Made by a program: the position numbers and the translations under genes. A stretch of 64,000 bases of DNA from Lepidonotus clava (lineage: Eukaryota > Annelida > Polychaeta > Phyllodocida > Polynoidae), in NCBI GenBank assembly GCA_936440205.1, contig OW387134.1:18888908-18952907 (forward strand), written 5' to 3'. Positions within the stretch are counted from its first letter, which is position 1. Each line of letters opens with the position of its first letter. Positions 56,936 through 64,000 of the stretch are shown in pieces. The notes below the pieces were generated by a model. The model did no database searches. It saw only the letters and a program-made list of their open reading frames with translations, and was not told the DNA's origin.

Positions 56936-58769
56936 GGCCATATTATTGAGGGAGATTGGTAACTACCTGATTAATAACTTTGAATTTCCAAATTCCAGCA
57001 ACATCTAGAAATGTATAGTGACACACACTAGTCTATATCTATAGTCATACAGTAGATCTACAAAATGCTAAATTGCTAACACTCCTTTCCTTAATCACCT
57101 TTTCTTGTACTAAATGTGTTACACTTTGGTGCAGTGAAGTTGTTTCATTTCACCGCGCTTAAAATCACCCGCAAAGCCCTGTCAACTCCCATGGTGCTTC
57201 TCTCAACAGTTTGAATTACACGCTACTGTAAAATACCAACCAACGTTAAAAACGTATGTTGTTAAGCAACTTATGAGTTTAGTCTGCGCATGAATTGTAC
57301 CCGCCTTCTGGGAGATGAACCAGTGGATGACATTGACAGAGTGTACGTGACCATCTGCGACTGGTGACACGCTGCCACTTGACTCTCTTTTCTCAATATG
57401 TCACTTTTTATTGGCAACATTTATGCCATCTCAATTAACCTGACCACCACCTTGACAGTCTTACTAACTCAGGTATGTGCTTGTGAATGCATGAACTTTT
57501 CTGGTTGTCTCTACCAGTATGATTCTTCAAAAGCTCATTCTCCACCCTCCCCCTTCCCCCGTTTTTAATCAGTCACCTGTAGTCATTTATCTATGACAGT
57601 TATCACGACCCGATGCCCCTTTTCTGTCCTTTATCTATTTTCTTATAAATAACTTCGAACATCTCTTAAAGACAAGGGTATTATATATACGTAGCGGTAT
57701 AAATAGTTTTTGATATACACCTCTGTCCATGCAGGCCTACTGCGACACTACGAGAATGTGACTACTTAATTGGCGCTATATGTTCCGCCCTGGCGCGTGT
57801 CGACCCACTATCACTCACTTCAAGCCTTCAAGGGCGGCCTGAGCCTGACCCCTAGGTCACATCATACAAGTTTCTGACAGGAAACAATTTAGGGGGGCGG
57901 AGAGACAAGAGGCTGCTGTTGACCACGGAACTTTTGACGCTCGTAGAAATGCTAAGAATGCAAATATTATCATACGTAAAAATAAGAAATGGAGAGGCAG
58001 TGATCAGGGAGCCGATTTATAATTGTGTTTTAACAAATATATATTTAGAATTTATTTCTCCCAAAAAATGTTAACATTCCCCGTGTTTATCCTGCGATTT
58101 TTTTTTACTTCTCTTTGACCATGTGAAAGTTGGACTAGGCCAAAATATAAATTGTTTTGTTCGGGTAACATAGTCCGAAAAAAATAGGGTAGGTAGATTT
58201 TTATTATCATCATTTTTTGTTGTTGCTTCATTTTACTCAGACATATTGACCCAGACAGTGTAGAATGAAAAAAAAATATCACATCTTCAAAAATAATTGT
58301 TTACATGTGGAAAACTTGTCCTGAGCATCTAATTGCTCTTCTATGTTTAGTCGATCAACTCTATTGGATTTTGACAATAAAAAAAAAATCCCTGAAAAAA
58401 CGAAGGGAGGGGCCAAAAGTTTAGGGTAGGTCGGGTTACCTGAATACGGCCATATTTTTAGGCCCTATTCACATAGATCTAAACAGTACTTCTCTATGTC
58501 GATAATGGGCCAGATTTTGGACATGCTGCAGCAGTGTTTACCATTTACATGCAGCAATCATCACCAATAGTTAATATATGGTTAGGGTCAGGCACGGATT
58601 TACAAAGATCACACACACGTGTACACTACGACCATTTAACTATATATGGCCAGTCTAGATCTAGATCTATATTATGGATTCACTGAAAGGGAAAGTAAAA
58701 TACCATATATATATGTTTTCGTGAAAGCCAGAAAACTTCACAGACGACATGCCACAATGCAATATATAA

Positions 58770-59060
58770 CAGGGTACCAACGCAAATTCCATTTTCAAAT
58801 TCCGTCTTTTCCCTGAGATTTCCCTGTCATGCAGCAATTTTTCCCTATGTCATATCCAGCAATTTGTTCAAATGTAAAAGCCTGTGTGCTGGAAAAAAAG
58901 GACAACCCAACAACAAAAAGTCAAATGAAATCCCTAATATCTTGAGAATCAGGAATTTCAGAACCTGGCCAGATGAAATTCCCTATTTTTTTGGGCAAAA
59001 TTTGCAATTTCCCTTTGTTTTCCATGTCAATCATGACTTGTAATTTTCCCTAGTCTGCTG
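58770..59060. mobile_element. CAGGGT MITE, copy 3, right end degraded
   Basis: Starts CAGGGTACCAACGCAAATTC; the interior matches copy 2 (AGAATCAGGAATTTCAGAAC, GATGAAATTCCCT). The right terminal repeat is not recognisable. Confidence 0.65.
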
Positions 59061-59189
59061 TTACTCTGATCTAGATGATCTAATCACACTATAATCATAG
59101 ATCTAATGATGAGTAGATCTAGTAGATGGTGAGTGGTATATGTCTACAAACTGGACGACCTGCCATTGATTCATTAAGCAGGTACCGGC

Positions 59190-59335
59190 ACGGCTGTCAG
59201 TCACTGAACGGCCAGCTGTCATTCAAAGTGTCAAAGCAAACGGGTCCGGCTGGCGGCCCCGCCCGGGCTCCGGCCTCGTGCCGGCCGGCCTGACCCGCCG
59301 CCCGGCCCCGGCATGTGCCCGCCGCCGGTCTCGAC
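59190..59335. other. CpG-rich island
   Basis: A GC-dense block rich in CCGG, GGCC and CGCC in otherwise AT-rich DNA, about 360 bp inside the first intron of the minus-strand gene. It may be regulatory or an unrecognised exon; no frame has known motifs. Confidence 0.4.
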
Positions 59336-59691
59336 CACCCTTACATAAGCACCACAACTAACAAGACTGGCCTTTAAGCACGTTATTATCAAACATCCGA
59401 AGTGCTACATATATCCCGTATCACTTGTATTATTATCATGCCTTCCCACATGTAAAATAATTCGACATTCTATGGAAAAAACCAAGGCTGGACACCTTGA
59501 AAGGAGAGAGGAGAACAACAGAAAGTCGGCTCTGGGCAGCGTCGACTTCGCATGACAACGCGCACGCCGGCCCAGTTTACCATCAAAAGCAGGCCACGTG
59601 CGCTAACGGCATCCACATATCGATTTGAGGAAAAGAACAGCAGGTGACAGATCGATTTAAGAAGGTGATACTTCAGTGAGTTTTGACGTAC

Positions 59692-59860
59692 CTTGAGGAG
59701 GAGACTGGAGACAAATCTTGGGCGACCTGCCGGCTTGTGATGCTTTCAGTTGGGGGACCTTGCGCTGGTTCTCAGAACCGACTTGTCTATTGTTCTGCGC
59801 GCCGGGCATCAGCGCCCTCTCCAATCAGAGACCTCAACACGTGAGGTCTGTACTAAAGTC
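59692..59860 (-). promoter_or_regulatory. putative 5' UTR exon and promoter of the Ser/Thr/Pro-rich gene
   Basis: Minus-strand donor CCTCAAG/GTACGTC ends an exon at 59692. A CCAAT box (59821-59825) and a CACGTG E-box (59838-59843) lie at the likely upstream end. It would splice to the acceptor at 54638. Confidence 0.45.
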
Positions 59861-60808
59861 TGCTTGGAGATTGAACAGTTTCAGCGCCAAATAATCATCC
59901 ATCCCAGAAAATGATGCTGCATTGCATATGGACGGATCCAGCACCCAACTATAAATTTGGCCAACTAGTAATTGTTTTTTAATGTTATTCTGTCAGCCCT
60001 GGAGTGGCCTCCAGAAAATATAGATTTTTAAAATCTCTGGATCCCCTTCTTCTTGGTCACTATTAAATGTCAGAACATGATAATTTGTTAGGGGTTCATT
60101 GCCAGATTATCCTACCATAAATCAGAGTTTTCTATATAAAAAAAAGGAATCAGCTAGGATGAATTCAAAAAAATATATCAGAATACAGGAACAAACAGAT
60201 ATTTGATCAGGAGATGTGTTTTAGAAGCTAGAAATTGTTGTGGAGGGTCACTGGGTGTCTGGTGTAGTTCTGAATTTTCAAGATTGACTGCATGGGTCTA
60301 TTTGTGTTAGTTAACCCCTGTTCTGAACACAACTTTTTTTCCCTTTTGGTGCCTTATTGTCAAATGGGGGGGGGGGGGGGGCTGAGGCGCCCCCCGCCCT
60401 CCAATTTTGGCCAAATTTCGATTTTTTAAATATAAAAATCTAGGCCCCAAGGGGACCCCTCAAAATTTTACATGATACGGGCGCTCCCCCTTTCCTAAAA
60501 TCTCAGTCTGGATCCGTCCCTGCCATGTCTCATTTAAATTTTGGCACATATAGGCCTATATATATAATATATATATAAATAACTTTATAGAATTAGACCG
60601 GTTGCTGTGTCGATTTTTTTTCTTTTTTTTTTTCATTTTTTCTTTTTTAAGTAAAGATCAGACAATATTTTTTTTCTTAAATCTAGATAAAAACGACCTG
60701 AGAGACAACCTAACTTACCAAACAATAGAGGGCGCCACTGATTAGATCTATACTCCAGGCGCGCCACCTCCCGGTTCATTAGGAAAGCGCACACAGAAAG
60801 TTGACAAG
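59861..60808. promoter_or_regulatory. intergenic region between divergent genes
   Basis: About 950 bp between two head-to-head transcription units. It contains a poly-G run (60366-60380) and T-rich tracts near 60610-60680. The last 60 bp before 60809 are GC-richer (GGCGCGCCACCTCCCGG) and probably include the core promoter and 5' UTR of the plus-strand gene. Confidence 0.4.
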
Positions 60809-60865
60809 ATGTCGGACATGGACAGTGATAATGAAAGTGTTGCCAGTGGAGATTCGGACAAAGAG
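60809..60865 (+). CDS. first coding exon of an unrecognised acidic protein
   Basis: ATG in the context ACAAGATGT opens a 19-codon exon encoding MSDMDSDNESVASGDSDKE and ending AAAGAG/GTTAGT, a good donor. The Asp/Ser-rich start is common in nuclear proteins but identifies no family. The next exon is not found before the window ends, so intron 1 would exceed 3.1 kb. Confidence 0.5.
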
Positions 60866-61246
60866 GTTAGTGTGTTTTGGTTATAGATACCAAGAAAAAC
60901 CCAAGGATACTATCAACTTGCAGATATCGGGATGATTTGATGTCTTCCTTGTGTAATTATCGTGGCATTGTGCAGCACGTGTAGTTGTTTCCCCTATTAT
61001 CGCTCGAAGTGGCCATGTGTTAATAATGGTTAACGTTAGTGCATGTACTATTATGTAGCTCTGTTAGCCTTCCCTGTACCTACTGCGTTACCGTGAGCAG
61101 TGGTGTTGATAGTTCGGCTAGTGCATTTGAAGACTTTTACAAAGCAAGTTCCACGTTATTTCTTTTTGTCTAGAAATTAATCATAGCATGATTCACCAAC
61201 AGACTCAGAGTCATCAGGGTGGAGTGGAATATCACCTAATGGCAAA

Positions 61247-61531
61247 AATCTAGTTTGAAACTACTTTGTCTATAAATCTACCCCAAGTAGTACCAGACAG
61301 TTTACATAGATCTACAGGCCCATGGCCATGCCGACAAACCAGACAGTGACTGTGAGAGTACTGAGATGTCATACTATTGGTCTCGGGACACTTCCAGTAT
61401 CGGGGCCCCCTCTCCCCCGCCGCCAGGCCCAGCCCCCAGCCCCGACGTTTTTCGCAGGCGGACCCGGGACTCGAACCCAGGACCCCTCGCACACGATGCG
61501 GGAGCTCTAACCGCTAGGCCATTGCGGCATC
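61247..61531 (-). mobile_element. tRNA-derived SINE
   Basis: On the minus strand the head (61529 to about 61455) has an A-box-like TGGCCTAGCGGTTAGAG, an anticodon-arm-like stretch with loop ATCGTGT (CGT, Thr-like), and a B box GGGTTCGAGTCCC. The acceptor arms do not pair, so this is not a working tRNA gene. A roughly 200-bp tRNA-unrelated body follows, ending near AAACTAGATTTTT. Confidence 0.65.
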
Positions 61532-61535
61532 CTTA

Positions 61536-62646
61536 TAGAGTAGAGGAGCCAGTTTCCGCGCATCACTAGTTTCCGCGCATTTTGCGCATTTATAGGTACG
61601 CATTTTTTTCTATAATATCACAGATGTTATTTTTCAATACCATACCCGTAAGAACTTTCTGATGGAACAAATTTGGATTTTTTGTAATGTTTCATGAATA
61701 TTTAGGTATTTTACAGCTGAAAATGTATTTTAATGTCCATATTATTATGGAATATGGCGGAACCCTTATAAAATTGATATTTTATAAAATAATGAACATT
61801 AGGTCATGTTTTAAAGAAAAAATAATGTGTACATAAGAGAAATATCATAGATATTAGTTTTAAGTGGTACACAATCATTTCAATATCAGAAACATGTAAT
61901 TTCATGTTTAACATAGAAAATTAACCCCTGCGGGAAAACTAATGACTCAAAATTAGGCAGTTGTCAGTTTCCGCGCATTTTTCCCGCATTTTTCCGAAAT
62001 TTCCGATTTTTCCGACTTTTTTTTCATATATAAACTTCAAATAAATTCAACACAAGCTTCTATATGTTTGTAAGATATTTTTCTAAAACAATATCGACCA
62101 AAAAGTTGATGTACAAGTTCTTCATCCTTTGCTTTGGCCATTGAATGCGTTTGTCAGTTATTGAAACTGCACAAATTTGCGTATTTCTTACTTTTTTCCA
62201 TACATTTCTTGTTTACATTTTATTGGATAACATAGGATTTTCAGTATGCATATTACGAAATACTGAGAAGTCAACAATTATTTTGCTTAACAGATATCAA
62301 TAGATAACCTCTTTTTTTGATGACTCATGTATGATATTTTCTTTTTACTGAATATTTTACTCATTTTACACTTGAAATATGCATAAATGCGCGAAAACTG
62401 ACACCAAAATGCGCGAAAATAGGCCCCAAGTGCGCGAAAACTGAAGAATAATATGCTGAAAGTAATATGTCCAGGTTTTATAAAAATATTTTAATATTTT
62501 AATATTTTTCAGAATGATTATGTTTGTACACTTTGTCCCACTATGGTAAGATGAAAAAAAATATCTTTATTTCATTTTTTCAATATATATTCTGGTGCAA
62601 CGTTATTTTCTGCCCTTAGTGCGCGGAAACTGGCTCCTCTACTCTA
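61536..62646 (+). mobile_element. CGCG-type inverted-repeat DNA transposon, copy A (best preserved)
   Basis: 1111 bp, from TAGAGTAGAGGAGCCAG to CTGGCTCCTCTACTCTA, with a TA at both edges as target duplication. The inner ends continue the inversion (TTTCCGCGCA and TGCGCGGAAA). The interior is AT-rich, non-coding and studded with TTTCCGCGCATTT or GCGCGAAAA motifs in both senses. It landed directly next to the 5' end of the SINE. Diverged copies occupy 11304-15644. Confidence 0.82.
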
Positions 62647-62729
62647 AAGGAATATAAGTCTAGTATCTTTAACCTTTCTACGGCAGTGGGGTGGGGGTTG
62701 TGGGCGTGAGTGGGGGTGTAGATGGGGGG

Positions 62730-62935
62730 GTCCCATGTCGCCTGTCATTATATCTAGGTTTACAGCCTTGTCCCATGTCGAATTTAAGAAATAACCTTGC
62801 CACATGTCACTATCTTTTTAAAGCTGATGTCCCATGTCGAATTTAAGAAACAGGCCATGTCATTTGTCACTAAATTGCCATGTCCCCTGTCGAATTTAAG
62901 ATATGCCCATGTCGCCCTGTCGAATTTAGGGGTCT
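62730..62935 (+). repeat. dispersed 'GTCGAATTTAAGAAA' repeat, locus 3
   Basis: CATGTCGAATTTAAGAAA occurs at about 62774 and 62832, CTGTCGAATTTAAG at about 62887 and CTGTCGAATTTAGG at about 62918, spaced 58, 55 and 31 bp; GTCACTATCTTTTTAAA links it to locus 1. Confidence 0.75.
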
Positions 62936-63176
62936 ACACCCCTGTGAGTGACAGTAGGGTGTGGAGTAAATAGTATTCTAGTGAATTAAAACTGTCTGAA
63001 AAAGGGGAGGGGGAGGTTTACTTGTTCAAGGTGTTTAATGTTCAAGTAGGATTGTCGATGGAAGGGAGTGGGCAGGGACAGACACCCCTGAATCAAATTT
63101 AGTTTTTCACCTTCTTCAGTAATGGGAATACACCCTGAACCCCCCATTTTACCTTCTTTTTAACCTTCTTTTTTAA

Positions 63177-64000
63177 CCTTCTAAAGGGCGGGGGGAGACC
63201 CCCCGCACCCCCTTTTTTAAAACCTTCTAAAGGGCGGGGGGAAACCCCCCGCACCCCCTTTTTTAAAACCTTCTAAAGGGCGGGGAGAAACCCCCCGCAC
63301 CCCCTTTTTAAACCTTCTAAAGGCGGGGGGAAACCCCCCGCACCCCCTTTTTAAACCTTCTAAAAGTGGGGGGAAACCCCCCACACCCCCTTTTTAAACC
63401 TTCTAAAGGCGGGGGGAAACCCCCCGCACCCCCTTTTTAAACCTTCTAAAGGCGGGGGGGGAAACCCCCCGCACCCCCTTTTATAAACTTCTAAAAGTGG
63501 GGGGAAACCCCCCACACCCCCCTTGTTAAACCTTCTAAAAGCAGGGGGAAACCCCCTGCACCCCCTTTTTAAAACTTCTAAAAGTGGGGGGAAAACCCCC
63601 ACACCCCCCTTTTTAATCCTTCTAAAAGTGGGGGGAAACCCCACACACCCCCTTTTTAAACCTTCTAAAGGCGGGGGGAAGCCCCCCGCACCCCCTTTTT
63701 AAAACTTCTAAAAGTGGGGGGAAACCCCCCACACCCCCCTTTTTAAACCTTCTAAAAGCGGGGGGAAACCCCCCACACCCCCTTTTTAAACCTTCTAAAG
63801 GCGGGGGGAAACCCCCCGCACCCCCTTTTTAAAACTTCTAAAAGTGGGGGGAAACCCCCCACACCCCCCTTGTTATACCTTCTAAAAGCGGGGGGAAACC
63901 CCCCGCACCCCCTTTTTAAAACTTCTAAAAGTGGGGGGAAAACCCCCACACCCCCCTTTTTAATCCTTCTAAAAGTGGGGGGAAACCCCCCACACCCCCC
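63177..64000. repeat. G/C hairpin minisatellite, 43-46 bp unit, continues past window
   Basis: About 19 tandem units with the form CCTTCTAAA, a G-rich arm, AAA, a C-rich arm, ACCCCCTTTTTAAA. Arms are GCGGGGGG/CCCCCCGC or GTGGGGGG/CCCCCCAC in different units. Open frames of 65-94 codons across it are by-products of the repeat. Confidence 0.95.

Larger units (their letters stand above)
54639..59691. other. 5' UTR intron of the Ser/Thr/Pro-rich gene
   Basis: No further exons are recognised. It contains a poly-T run (about 55760-55784), a GTCGAATTTAAGAAA repeat locus (56808-56935), a CAGGGT MITE copy (58770-59060) and a GC-rich island (59190-59335). Confidence 0.4.

Noticed and set aside
61455-61531. 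Possible tRNA-Thr gene (CGT)
   Set aside because: A and B boxes are good but the acceptor arms do not pair and a SINE body follows.
63360-63949. Frames encoding GGFPPAFRRF-type repeats
   Set aside because: Produced by the minisatellite unit; changing unit length shifts the frame and there is no gene context.
63177-64000. Array resembling a CRISPR by spacing
   Set aside because: Units are tandem without unique spacers, in an animal genome.

Overview
This is animal nuclear DNA: compact GC-rich exons lie in AT-rich introns with GT-AG and GC-AG splice sites, and the rest is dense with transposable elements. Two short repeat families, with heads reading roughly 'GTTTTACGCCG' and 'GTTTAACGTC', resemble dispersed repeats I associate with mollusc genomes. 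A mollusc or other lophotrochozoan is therefore my best guess; this is inference, not proof.

Layout. (1) 1-9261, minus strand: a Ty3/Gypsy LTR retrotransposon with its upstream LTR, a very long gag frame, a pol frame, and a further basic reading frame that runs off the left edge. (2) 9262-16433: a repeat nest of non-autonomous DNA transposons with terminal inverted repeats, inserted into and beside one another, plus a Penelope-like hammerhead motif. (3) 16774-22080, plus strand: a complete ten-exon uroporphyrinogen decarboxylase gene (UROD, haem synthesis), three of whose nine introns have GC donors. (4) about 25000-40755, plus strand: a complete MAP3K1 (MEKK1) orthologue with 19 coding exons carrying SWIM, RING, ARM-like and kinase domains. 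(5) about 40755-45800, minus strand: a complete five-coding-exon typical 2-Cys peroxiredoxin, convergent with MAP3K1 with almost touching poly(A) signals. (6) about 50800-59860, minus strand: the 5' part of an unrecognised Ser/Thr/Pro-rich gene. (7) 60809 onward, plus strand: the first coding exon of another unrecognised gene, head-to-head with the previous one; its first intron holds a tRNA-derived SINE, a CGCG-rich inverted-repeat transposon and a G/C hairpin minisatellite that reaches the right edge.

The host genes are not an obvious functional cluster. UROD acts in haem biosynthesis, MAP3K1 is a stress-kinase activator and E3 ligase, and the peroxiredoxin removes peroxides. The most unusual items are two 56-57 bp insertions in one peroxiredoxin intron, each bounded by its own 12-13 bp target-site duplication; a minisatellite whose hairpin arms change together in 18 of 19 units; two hammerhead-ribozyme-like Penelope motifs; three GC-AG introns in UROD; and about ten copies of an ACTGTGCTGTCAG motif in the MAP3K1 3' UTR.
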